A model generated the notes under the pieces. That model saw nothing but the letters and a program-made list of their open reading frames with translations. It made no database searches and had not been told where the DNA came from. This document shows positions 6,647-14,085 of a DNA stretch of 37,507 bases, one piece after another. The position numbers and the translations under genes are program-made. Position 1 is the stretch's first letter, and each line of letters begins with the position of its first letter. This DNA comes from Deltaproteobacteria bacterium (lineage in GTDB: Bacteria > Desulfobacterota > B13-G15 > RBG-16-54-18): the NCBI GenBank assembly GCA_030672385.1, contig DAOVGN010000057.1, positions 1 to 37,507 on the forward strand, written 5' to 3'.

Positions 6647-7759
6647 TTAGAAATCTGGTGTTAAGACAATCCTTTTAGCAGGTGAGCCTGCCTTGTGCAC
6701 CTCCTCGTAGACCTCATTGATCTTGCTCATGGGCTTGGTTTCCACGAAAGGCTCGAGCTGGAGCTTACCAGTCAAGACCATGCCCAGAACAATAGGATAA
6801 TACTCAGGGAGGCAGCCCCAGGTACCGATGATCTCAGCGTCGAAGGCCATCAGTCGTGCAATGCTGTACTCGTTCTTGGCCATCCCAAAGCCTACCACAA
6901 TGAGCTTGCCGGTAAAGGATAAGAGTGTCAATGCCATATCCTGACCAGGCCTGGTTCCTGATACCTCAAATATCTTCCAGCCGTAGCCTGCCTCAATACC
7001 GTTTTCTTTGCATAAGCCCCTGAACTCTTTCTGAACATCGCGCGGTTCTTTGTCCACGGAGCTGATGACGAAATCAGCACCGTAATCAAGGGCCCTCTTG
7101 AGCTTTTCGGGATTCCTGGCGATACCGATGACGGTCTTGGCGCCCAGGGCCTTGGCAGTCTGTACCATATGGACACCGACACCACCGGTAGCCCCGATAA
7201 CGATGACATTATCCCCGGGCTGTAGGTCCGCCCTTTTGGCTGCCTGATAGGGGGTGGTCATGGCATCGGCGATAACTGAGAAGTGGGATAGGGGGAATTT
7301 ACCGCGGTCTTTTACCTCGCAGAGGTCTACCGAAGGAACAGGGATATGGCTTGAGTTGCCACCATAGATACCAATGCTATTTCCAGGCATCTTTTGAAAG
7401 AGACAGCGATTTCCTCTACCGGTCTTGCAGAGATAGCACTGCCTGCAGGGCATAACAGCCGGTATGATAACCTCTTTGCCGATCCATTTTTCATCCCCTG
7501 CCACCACCACTCCACTGATCTCATGGCCCAGGGTGAGGGGAGGTTTGGATACGGTGGGTACCCCGTCGAAGAAGAACCCGAGGTCAGTGTGGCAAACCCC
7601 GCATCCTGCTATCTCTACCAGGACCTCCCCTGGTTTCAGTTCCGGAACGGGGATAGTGGTTTTCTCGATCTTTCCCTCAGTGACCTTCCCCGTCTCTCTG
7701 TCCTTGCTCCATGGCTGTACCATCTGCCATGTCTGAATCTTATCGGGTATTGCTGACAT
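6647..7759 (-). CDS. had: 6-hydroxycyclohex-1-ene-1-carbonyl-CoA dehydrogenase (Had/BamQ)
   Basis: A 370-residue zinc-dependent medium-chain alcohol dehydrogenase that oxidises 6-hydroxycyclohex-1-ene-1-carbonyl-CoA with NAD+ to the 6-oxo compound, the substrate of BamA. Catalytic zinc ligands sit in CGVCHTD and GHEISG. The structural-zinc cysteines are in CRQCYLCKTGRGNRC, and the nucleotide-binding glycine motif is GATGGVGVHMVQ. The N-terminal sequence, with TWQMVQPWSKDRETGKV, matches the Had family rather than general alcohol dehydrogenases. The ATG follows AAGGAGGTG. The gene lies directly upstream of bamA in the operon, as in known benzoyl-CoA degraders. The preceding enzyme, the dienoyl-CoA hydratase, is not in the window. 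Confidence 0.93.
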   Translation of the reverse strand: MSAIPDKIQTWQMVQPWSKDRETGKVTEGKIEKTTIPVPELKPGEVLVEIAGCGVCHTDLGFFFDGVPTVSKPPLTLGHEISGVVVAGDEKWIGKEVIIPAVMPCRQCYLCKTGRGNRCLFQKMPGNSIGIYGGNSSHIPVPSVDLCEVKDRGKFPLSHFSVIADAMTTPYQAAKRADLQPGDNVIVIGATGGVGVHMVQTAKALGAKTVIGIARNPEKLKRALDYGADFVISSVDKEPRDVQKEFRGLCKENGIEAGYGWKIFEVSGTRPGQDMALTLLSFTGKLIVVGFGMAKNEYSIARLMAFDAEIIGTWGCLPEYYPIVLGMVLTGKLQLEPFVETKPMSKINEVYEEVHKAGSPAKRIVLTPDF

Positions 7760-7785
7760 TTTTCACCTCCTTGAGTTATGATAAT

Positions 7786-8538
7786 TTAGGTCATTCCATA
7801 GCCACCATCTACGCAAAGGACCTGCCCTGTGATGTAACGGGCGTCGTCTGATGCGAAAAAGACAAAGGATGGGGCTATATCCTCTCCCTCGGCGAAGCGG
7901 TTCAGGAGGATGCGTCGCATGTAGATCTCTGCAAGTTTTGGATCAGTCCTGATTTTTTCCGTCATCTCGGTGGCTACGATCCCAAGTGAGATGCAATTGA
8001 CATTAATTTCATACCTAGCGAGTTCCCTTGCAGCAGATTTGGTCAAGGTTATTATCCCCCCCTTGGCGGCACTGTAGTTGATTTGACCGACCGTACCGAC
8101 AAGACCTGCGACGGAGGTAACATTGATGATGGAGCCCCTTTTTTGCTCCATCATATACTTACTTGCGTGTTTAATACAGAGCCACGGTCCCTTGAGGTGG
8201 ATACCCAGCACAGCTTCCCACTGTTCCTCTGTCATCTTGTGGAGCATGGACGGCCGGGTGAACCCAGCATTGTTGACCAGAATGTCAATCCTACCAAACT
8301 GATCAACCGCGGCCTGAATAACTGCCTCTGCCCCCTTGTCGGTTGCCACATCAGCTTGAACAGCTACCCCCTTGCGACCAATCTTCTGTATTGCTTCCAC
8401 CACCTCATTGGCTGTCTTGGGATTGGAAACATAGTTGACGACGACATCAGCCCCTTCTTTGGCGTAGGTCAGGGATATGGCTCTCCCAACCCCTCTTCCA
8501 CCCCCGGTAACTACAGCCGCCTTACCCTCCAGCTTCAT
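7786..8538 (-). CDS. Short-chain dehydrogenase/reductase (FabG-like)
   Basis: A 250-residue classical SDR. The cofactor motif TGGGRGVG lies at residues 11-18. NNAG, the catalytic serine in NVTSVAG, and YSAAK (active-site Tyr and Lys) are all present, and the C-terminus is the typical GQVLCVDGGYGMT. I start at the ATG at 8538 because GGGAGGTG lies eight bases before it; a TTG at 8562 is unlikely. It closely resembles 3-oxoacyl-ACP/3-hydroxyacyl-CoA reductases. In this operon, between the biotinyl carrier and had, a plausible role is oxidation of a 3-hydroxyacyl-CoA such as 3-hydroxypimelyl-CoA, the product of BamA. That is inferred from position; the substrate cannot be read from the sequence. 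Confidence 0.85.
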   Translation of the reverse strand: MKLEGKAAVVTGGGRGVGRAISLTYAKEGADVVVNYVSNPKTANEVVEAIQKIGRKGVAVQADVATDKGAEAVIQAAVDQFGRIDILVNNAGFTRPSMLHKMTEEQWEAVLGIHLKGPWLCIKHASKYMMEQKRGSIINVTSVAGLVGTVGQINYSAAKGGIITLTKSAARELARYEINVNCISLGIVATEMTEKIRTDPKLAEIYMRRILLNRFAEGEDIAPSFVFFASDDARYITGQVLCVDGGYGMT

Positions 8539-8572
8539 CCTTCTTTCACCTCCCTTCCCCAAACCATAAAGC

Positions 8573-8782
8573 CTATTCGATGATCATGAGAACGGAATCA
8601 GACGTTACCTCATCGCCCGCTTTTACATTGATCTCCTTGACAGTACCTGATACCGGAGCAACAATCGGCATTTCCATCTTCATGGCTTCCAACGTGGCCA
8701 CCTGATCGTTCTCTCTGACCTGTTCTCCTGCTTGGACCAATACCTTAACTACTTTTCCAACCATAGGTACAGTTACTTCCAT
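8573..8782 (-). CDS. Stand-alone biotinyl (biotin carboxyl carrier) domain protein
   Basis: A 69-residue protein that is only a biotinyl domain. EAMKMEMPI places the biotinylated lysine at residue 35, flanked by the two Val/Gly-rich half-domains of the flattened barrel (PMVGKVVKVLVQAGEQV and VKEINVKAGDEV). It lacks the proline/alanine linker and membrane parts seen in the carrier subunits of decarboxylase pumps. The ATG is two bases after the acyl-CoA dehydrogenase stop, implying translational coupling. Such a carrier needs a biotin ligase and a carboxylase or decarboxylase partner, none of which is in the window. Partners could be a glutaconyl-CoA decarboxylase or an acyl-CoA carboxylase handling the dicarboxyl-CoA products of the pathway (inference). 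Confidence 0.88.
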   Translation of the reverse strand: MEVTVPMVGKVVKVLVQAGEQVRENDQVATLEAMKMEMPIVAPVSGTVKEINVKAGDEVTSDSVLMIIE

Positions 8783-8784
8783 TT

Positions 8785-9945
8785 TTAATCCCTCTTTTCT
8801 ATGAAGTTTCTTGCAATAATGACCTTTTGGATGTTTGAGGTACCCTCAACACTCTGATAGGACTTGGCATCTCTGTAGTACCGCTCTATCGGATACTCGG
8901 TACCGTAACCATACGATGCATAGACCTTCATCGCCTCATTGGCAGCCATAACTGCGGCTTCTGCACAGTAGTATTTTGCGGTGGAAATAGCAAGTGTTGG
9001 TCTCCCTCCTGCTTGCTCTAGGTTGTCCATGGTCCAGGCAGCCTTCAAGACTAGGAGTTTTGCCGCCTCATGCTCGCACCACATCCTGGCCAACTGATCC
9101 TGAATCATCTGGAACTGGACAATCGGCTGACCGAACTGAGTCCTCTCGTTGGCGTACTGCTTGGCCAGTTCAAAGCACTTCTCAGCCACCCCAGCGGCAC
9201 GTGCTGCGCAGGAGAGGCGCGTTCTGTCAAGCATGTACATGGCGATCTTAAAACCATCCCCAGGCTTGCCCACTATGCTGTCCTTTGGAATTTTTACATC
9301 CTCAAAGATGATTTCGCCGGTGGGTGAACTGAAAAGGCCTAGCTTTTCAGTAATCGCCCGCTGTTCGATTCCAGGTGTCTTCATGTCAACCATAAAAGCG
9401 GATATCCCCCTGTGTTTCTTCTCACGATCGGTCATGGCAAAGATGATCCCAATAGTTGACACTGGTACACCGGAGATCCACATCTTGCTTCCGTTCAGGA
9501 CATAACCGTCATCTACTTCTTTGGCCGTGGTCCTCATAGAGGCCACATCCGACCCGGTGTCGGCCTCAGTCAGTGCGAAGCAACCGTATTCATCTGCGCT
9601 GATAAGAGGCGGAATATATTTTTCACGTTGTTCCTCATTCCCAAAGGCCAACAGGACACCCTGAACGGCGTTCATCTGGAGGTTAAAGGTGACTCCGTAG
9701 GAAGGGCTCTCCTTGGCAACCTCAATGGTCGCAAGGGTAGCGGCGAGATACCCCATTTCAGTACCGCCGTATTTCTCCGGTGCAATACAACCAAAAAAGC
9801 CGAGTTCTGCCATTTTTTTAACAATTTTCTCGTTGTAAACGTGATTCTTCTCGTCTTCCTCTACCGTAGGAGCGATTTCATTCTGGGCAAAGTCTTTGGC
9901 CATATCTTGTAGGATTCGTTGTTCCTCTGTTAAACCAAGTTCCAT
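8785..9945 (-). CDS. Acyl-CoA dehydrogenase, first gene of the benzoyl-CoA operon
   Basis: A 386-residue FAD-dependent acyl-CoA dehydrogenase with all family landmarks: N-terminal helical domain, FALTEADTGSDVASM, the WISGVP segment, RTQFGQPIVQFQMIQ, and the C-terminal VEGTSNIQKVIIAR, in which Glu367 is the canonical catalytic base. The ATG follows AAGGAGGAA. Candidate substrates in this context are alicyclic acyl-CoAs (cyclohexane- or cyclohexenecarboxyl-CoA), pimeloyl-CoA or glutaryl-CoA. Glutaryl-CoA dehydrogenases carry an arginine after a tyrosine (YRS) that binds the distal carboxylate; here the corresponding segment reads SYGVTF. A glutaryl substrate is therefore less likely, though alignment is needed. 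Electrons would pass to an electron-transferring flavoprotein encoded elsewhere. Confidence 0.88.
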   Translation of the reverse strand: MELGLTEEQRILQDMAKDFAQNEIAPTVEEDEKNHVYNEKIVKKMAELGFFGCIAPEKYGGTEMGYLAATLATIEVAKESPSYGVTFNLQMNAVQGVLLAFGNEEQREKYIPPLISADEYGCFALTEADTGSDVASMRTTAKEVDDGYVLNGSKMWISGVPVSTIGIIFAMTDREKKHRGISAFMVDMKTPGIEQRAITEKLGLFSSPTGEIIFEDVKIPKDSIVGKPGDGFKIAMYMLDRTRLSCAARAAGVAEKCFELAKQYANERTQFGQPIVQFQMIQDQLARMWCEHEAAKLLVLKAAWTMDNLEQAGGRPTLAISTAKYYCAEAAVMAANEAMKVYASYGYGTEYPIERYYRDAKSYQSVEGTSNIQKVIIARNFIEKRD

Positions 9946-10031
9946 GACATTCCTCCTTATTACTAAGTTAATAAAATAAAGCCTTTATGTCTCCAAACTT
10001 GATTGCCGCTGATGACGACAACTTTGTGCAA

Positions 10032-10060
10032 TTTATAACAAACTCCTCCATTTTTGTCAA
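10032..10060 (-). promoter_or_regulatory. Promoter of the benzoyl-CoA operon
   Basis: On the minus strand, TTGACA (10055-10060) and TATAAA (10032-10037) are separated by exactly 17 bases, close to sigma-70 consensus. The leader to the acyl-CoA dehydrogenase ATG is about 80 bases. No other strong promoter was seen within the operon, so it probably drives all five genes. Confidence 0.65.
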
Positions 10061-10138
10061 GCCCTTAAATTTAACCACTGGTAAAAGAGGGGATGAAATG
10101 GTATGTTACTGTACTGTAAAACCATCACGCAGGAGAAG

Positions 10139-10152
10139 ACCGTATATACGGT
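10139..10152. promoter_or_regulatory. Perfect 14-bp palindrome, candidate operator
   Basis: ACCGTATATACGGT is a perfect inverted repeat, extendable to 18 bases with one G-T mismatch. It lies about 79 bases upstream of the -35 element of the benzoyl-CoA operon and 130 bases upstream of ruvX. Its symmetry fits a dimeric regulator site. No regulator gene is adjacent and no second copy was noticed, so the function is unproven. Confidence 0.45.
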
Positions 10153-10174
10153 TTAAGTAACCTTTTGGGGAAAT

Positions 10175-10187
10175 GGGGGGGGGGGGG
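10175..10187. repeat. Homopolymer of 13 G
   Basis: Thirteen consecutive G residues, preceded by GGGG at 10167-10170, lie in the divergent intergenic region between the benzoyl-CoA operon and ruvX. The length is prone to slippage in the cell and to sequencing error. Confidence 0.8.
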
Positions 10188-10281
10188 TTATCTCTTCAAC
10201 TAAAGGTGTGTAAAAGGATCGGGGTCTTTTAAACGTCCGAGGTCAGCACAATCTCTCATAAGCGATTAAAAAAGGAGTTTT

Positions 10282-10719
10282 ATGAAGGTCTTAGGGCTTG
10301 ACGTGGGAGAAAAGAGGATAGGTATCGCCATCAGCGATGAATTGGGATGGACCGCCCAGGGGCTGAAGGTGTTGAATAGGAAGGGTATAGGTGACGACCT
10401 ACAGGAGATAAAGGAACTGATCATGGACTCAGGGGTTTCTGGGGTAGTGGTGGGACTTCCCAAAAACATGAACGGTTCCTTGGGAGAGAGTGCACAGAGG
10501 GTATTATCCTTTGTGGAAAAGATGGAGGAATTCTTGTCTGTTCCCCTAATACTTTGGGATGAAAGATTAACTACATTAGAGGCCACCCGTATCCTTTTAG
10601 AGGCGGATCTCAGCAGAAAAAAAAGGCGCAAGGTGGTGGACAAACTGGCTGCTGTCCTTATTCTGCAGGGGTATCTCGATAGCTTGGCTCAAGTTGAAAA
10701 AGGGGAAGATCAGAAATGA
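10282..10719 (+). CDS. ruvX: Putative pre-16S rRNA nuclease RuvX/YqgF
   Basis: A 145-residue RNase H-fold protein of the YqgF family (usual length 135-150). The acidic motif GLDVGEKRIGIAISD holds Asp7. GLPKNMNG, the WDERLTTLEA segment and the final VDKLAAVLILQGYL complete the conserved set of acidic residues. Family members process the 5' end of 16S rRNA, and a Holliday-junction role has also been proposed. The ATG follows AAAGGAG. The stop overlaps the next start as ATGA, so it is translationally coupled to mltG, a common pairing in bacteria. Confidence 0.92.
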   Translation: MKVLGLDVGEKRIGIAISDELGWTAQGLKVLNRKGIGDDLQEIKELIMDSGVSGVVVGLPKNMNGSLGESAQRVLSFVEKMEEFLSVPLILWDERLTTLEATRILLEADLSRKKRRKVVDKLAAVLILQGYLDSLAQVEKGEDQK

Positions 10720-11738
10720 CGGGTCGTCTTTGGAGGACATCTTCTATTGGGGTGCTCCTGCTTGCCTTTTACCTCTTCTTGGACGCCTTTTCGTTCCTCT
10801 TGCTTCCCCCGAAATTCACGGGTGAAGAGAGGGAGGTAGTGGTCCCCAAGGGTTCGACCTTTAAACAGGTAATGCGTATTCTGGAGGGGAAGGAACTGCT
10901 GCGCAGTCCGATGAGATTTTATCTCATGGCGAGGATAGTAGGCGCTACGGGGAGGGTAAAGGCGGGAGAATATAATCTGAGCACCTCCATGCTCCCTCAA
11001 AAGATCCTGTGGAAGCTTGTCAAAGGGGATGTGATAAAATATCAGATTACTATCCCAGAAGGATATAGTGTCCGACAGATCGCCTCCTATTTGGAAGAAA
11101 AGGGGATCATAGATAGGCAAGAGGAGTTTTTCAAGCTGGCCTTCTCTTCCGAATTTGCCGCCAGTTTGGGGATAGCAGGAGAGGGTATGGAGGGCTATCT
11201 GTTCCCTGATACCTATCTCTTCTCCAGAGGGCTTATCCCTGAGGAGGTGATCAAGACAATGGCCATAAGTTTTAAGAGGGTCTATAAACCGGATTTTTCC
11301 CTGAGGGCCGCTGAGTTGGGACTAACGGATAGGGAGATCGTCATCCTCGCCTCCATCATCGAGAAGGAAACAGGTCTGCCCGAGGAGCGCATCCTGATCT
11401 CCGCAGTCTTCCATAACCGCTTGAAGAAGGGTATCCCCCTCTGTAGTGACCCCACTGTAATCTATGGGCTTGAGGGATTTGATGGAAACCTCAGAAAAAA
11501 GGACCTGAAGAAGAAGACGCCCTACAACACCTATTTGTTCCGGGGGCTTCCCCCTGGCCCTATAGCCAATCCAGGGAGAGCATCCATCTGGGCGGCCTTG
11601 TATCCTGCCCCGGTCAAATACCTCTATTTTGTTTCCCGCAATGATGGATCTCATCATTTTTCCGTCAGCCTAAGAGAGCACAACAAGGCTGTATGGCGGT
11701 ATCAAAAAGGAGGCAGGAGGGGTCTTAAGTTGCAATGA
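10716..11738 (+). CDS. mltG: Endolytic murein transglycosylase MltG
   Basis: A 340-residue YceG-family protein, near the usual 330-360. One membrane helix at residues 10-31 anchors it in the inner membrane. A LysM-like subdomain follows (VVVPKGSTFKQVMRIL and TIPEGYSVRQIASYL). The catalytic domain contains LASIIEKET with the catalytic Glu at 216, HNRLKKGIPLCSDPTVIYGL and YNTYLFRGLPPGPIANPG. It cleaves nascent glycan strands in the periplasm and so sets their length. The start overlaps the ruvX stop by four bases. Confidence 0.95.
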   Translation: MTGRLWRTSSIGVLLLAFYLFLDAFSFLLLPPKFTGEEREVVVPKGSTFKQVMRILEGKELLRSPMRFYLMARIVGATGRVKAGEYNLSTSMLPQKILWKLVKGDVIKYQITIPEGYSVRQIASYLEEKGIIDRQEEFFKLAFSSEFAASLGIAGEGMEGYLFPDTYLFSRGLIPEEVIKTMAISFKRVYKPDFSLRAAELGLTDREIVILASIIEKETGLPEERILISAVFHNRLKKGIPLCSDPTVIYGLEGFDGNLRKKDLKKKTPYNTYLFRGLPPGPIANPGRASIWAALYPAPVKYLYFVSRNDGSHHFSVSLREHNKAVWRYQKGGRRGLKLQ

Positions 11739-11780
11739 TCCTTTTCGATGGTTAAATTTTGATAAAGGGGCGTTTTTGTT

Positions 11781-12938
11781 ATGGAGGCGGATAAACTCAT
11801 TTTTGAACAGGGACCGATAAGACCTCCTAGCGAGGCCTATAGCCTCTTGATAAGAGCCACCAGGAACTGTACGTGGAACAAGTGTGCCTTTTGTCATACT
11901 TATAAAGGGAAAAAGTTTGAAAAAAGATCGGTCAACGAGGTCAAAGCTGACATCCAGGCCGCCAAGGACATAGCTGATGAGATAAAGGCACTCTCCTGGA
12001 GATCTGGCTATGGTGGTGATGTAACGAGAGAGTTGGTGGAGACCGTCTTTCGATATCCACATCTCTATAATGACCACTTCCGCAGCATCGCCCTTTGGTT
12101 ATATGTCGGGGGAAAACACGTCTTCTTGCAGGACGCCAATTCCATCGTCCTCAAGACCACAGAACTAGTTGAGATCCTGACGTTTTTAAAGGATACATTC
12201 CCCCAGGTGGATAGGATTACCAGTTATGGTAGGTCCAGAACCATAGCTAAAAGAAAGAGTATCGAGGAATTGAAGGAGCTCAAAGAGGCAGGCCTGACAA
12301 GGCTACATATTGGCCTTGAGTCCGGATGGGACTTTTTATTGGAGTACATTAACAAGGGGGTTACCGCAGCGGAACATATCGAAGCCGGCAGGAAGGTGAT
12401 GGAATCCGGGATTGAGCTCTCGGAGTATGTGATCTTGGGTCTAGGGGGAAAGAAGTGGTGGAAGGAACATGCGCTGGAGACGGCTAAGGTATTAAACCAG
12501 ATCAGCCCCCACTTCATCCGCCTGCGTACCCTGAAGGTCCTCCCCCAAATGCCCTTGCAGAAAAAGATAGATGAGGGTGACTTCGTCCTCCAGACAGAAG
12601 AAGAGATGGTCAGAGAGGAGAGACTCTTGATAGAGAACTTCAACGGGATTGACAGCACTTTCTTGAGTGATCATATCCTCAACCTGTTAATGGAAGTAGA
12701 GGGCAAGCTTCCCGCGGAAAAAGAGAAGATGCTTAATATCATCGATGCCTTTCTTATCCTTCCCCCTGAGGAAAAACTCAATTTCAGGCTGGGAAAGAGG
12801 GCAGGGATCTATAATGTCATGGAGGATATGTCTGATCCTGTATTATATCGCCAAGTAGAAGATCTGGCAGAGAAACTCGAGGCTGAGCAGGGTGGGGTGG
12901 AAGCAGCCATATCTAAGATCAAGGAGGCCTTCCTCTAA
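11781..12938 (+). CDS. Radical SAM protein of unknown function
   Basis: A 385-residue radical SAM enzyme. The [4Fe-4S] cluster cysteines are Cys30, Cys35 and Cys38 in RNCTWNKCAFCHTY. The spacing is CX4CX2C instead of the common CX3CX2C. Downstream, RITSYGRSRTI and LTRLHIGLESGWDFLLEYINKG match the SAM-barrel strands found in B12-independent Elp3-like radical SAM proteins. The C-terminal ~100 residues are helical and charged, without an extra cysteine cluster or a recognisable substrate domain. It follows mltG by 42 bases and may be in the same transcript. The substrate is unknown; annotation as oxidoreductase in similar genes is generic. Confidence 0.85.
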   Translation: MEADKLIFEQGPIRPPSEAYSLLIRATRNCTWNKCAFCHTYKGKKFEKRSVNEVKADIQAAKDIADEIKALSWRSGYGGDVTRELVETVFRYPHLYNDHFRSIALWLYVGGKHVFLQDANSIVLKTTELVEILTFLKDTFPQVDRITSYGRSRTIAKRKSIEELKELKEAGLTRLHIGLESGWDFLLEYINKGVTAAEHIEAGRKVMESGIELSEYVILGLGGKKWWKEHALETAKVLNQISPHFIRLRTLKVLPQMPLQKKIDEGDFVLQTEEEMVREERLLIENFNGIDSTFLSDHILNLLMEVEGKLPAEKEKMLNIIDAFLILPPEEKLNFRLGKRAGIYNVMEDMSDPVLYRQVEDLAEKLEAEQGGVEAAISKIKEAFL

Positions 12939-13028
12939 GTCTTCCCAAAGCTCTCACAGTTTTATTTCTCCCTGTCTCTTCCAGATGGATGCCGAGATCT
13001 GCCAAACCTTAAAAGTTCTTAAAATTTA

Positions 13029-13057
13029 TTGACTTCTCACTATAATATGATTTAATA
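13029..13057 (+). promoter_or_regulatory. Possible promoter of the PilZ-like gene
   Basis: TTGACT (13029-13034) and TTAATA (13052-13057) are separated by 17 bases in very AT-rich DNA; a TATAAT also lies inside the spacer at 13041-13046. The start codon is 24 bases further on. AT-richness makes chance matches likely. Confidence 0.35.
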
Positions 13058-13081
13058 GTTAAAAAACATGGGGTAGGACAT

Positions 13082-13498
13082 GTGTTAAAGGGAATTTGGG
13101 GGAAGAAGGTAGTGGGGAAAGGAAGGTTCTTCAGGACTAAGGTCTTGATGTCGGTGAGGCTGAGGCTCATTGACCTCGTTAAAGGAAGAGGACTTACTTC
13201 TTGGATAGAAGGAAACACCAGGGAGTTGGCCGATGATGGGTTTGTAGTCGAAGTTGCTCGAGTTATGGTAGATGGCTTTCACATATTTACCGATGCCATG
13301 AAAGAGGGTAGGGGACTAGAGTTAGAGTTGGAACTTCCCTCAAATGGAGGAACATTGAGGGGAAGGGGGAAGGCCCTTTGGTTCAAGCAGTCAGCGGATG
13401 GTTCTTCGCGTCCCTTTGAAGCTGGTGTATTATTGACCGAGATAGGTGAAGAGGAGAAAGAGAGTTGGTTGGAGTTTACAAGGGGGTTGCCCGAATAA
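13082..13498 (+). CDS. PilZ-like domain protein
   Basis: A 138-residue small protein whose C-terminal half, with LRGRGKALWFKQSADG and FEAGVLLTEIGEEEKESW, resembles the barrel end of PilZ domains. The c-di-GMP-binding signature (RxxxR, then D/NxSxxG) is degenerate: RLRLIDL and NTRELADDG are the nearest matches, with no serine. It may therefore not bind the nucleotide. The start is uncertain. A GTG at 13082 gives a basic N-terminus, and an ATG at 13148 would give 116 residues. PilZ proteins commonly control pili and motility, and a pilus gene block lies further along this window, but there is no direct linkage. Confidence 0.55.
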   Translation: MLKGIWGKKVVGKGRFFRTKVLMSVRLRLIDLVKGRGLTSWIEGNTRELADDGFVVEVARVMVDGFHIFTDAMKEGRGLELELELPSNGGTLRGRGKALWFKQSADGSSRPFEAGVLLTEIGEEEKESWLEFTRGLPE

Positions 13499-14085
13499 TA
13501 ATAAAGTTAGCATGACCTCTGCATATTAGGTACAGCTAAACCTTCACTCCTAAAAAATAAGGTTTTTCGAATTCCATGATGGATGAAAGATAAAATGGTT
13601 TACCTTATACTGTGAGAGGGAAAAAGAAAATCCCAAGAGAATAGCCATGAAAACGTATTCTTTCCCTTCATGAAAAATCCATCCTAGAGCCAACCCTGCT
13701 TCTCGCCGCTGGGTCCTCGCAGCGAGGGTAGGGCCCTTACCTTTTGTTGCAAATATTGGACATCCCCGAAATTACCCCATAGACCTGGCTTCAATAGCAG
13801 AGGGAGACAACTGCGCTTTTTTTGCGGACGTAGAAGCACATCCTAAAGATTCTAGCCATAAAAAGGCTTTAATTTTAACCAGTTATCATTGAAAACATAA
13901 AGTATCGTATCAGATAAGACATGCTTGCCAGTGTTCTTAAGAGCTCAACAAGTGGGGGATCACAGGAAATAGGCTTAAAAAACGTGCGTAAGACCCCAGA
14001 GACATACAGATATGTAGATTGATATCTAAATTAGTTTACATAATATATCTTATCAGACTCAATATGACTCAAAAAATAAGGTCCT
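13499..14085. other. 587-bp gap without a recognised gene
   Basis: Nothing convincing is encoded here. A frame without stop for about 80 codons (roughly 13690-13890, plus strand) gives a protein-like stretch including DLASIAEGDNCAFFADVEA, but it has no start with a ribosome binding site. A small hairpin AGCC-ATAAAAA-GGCT lies at 13854-13868, followed by a T-rich run. The sequence may be decayed coding DNA. Confidence 0.35.

Noticed and set aside
13687-13733. A short frame reading LLLAAGSSQRG, like the nucleotide-binding loop of MobA/MocA proteins
   Set aside because: The frame is open for fewer than 30 codons, has stops on both sides, and no further motif follows in any frame; likely chance.
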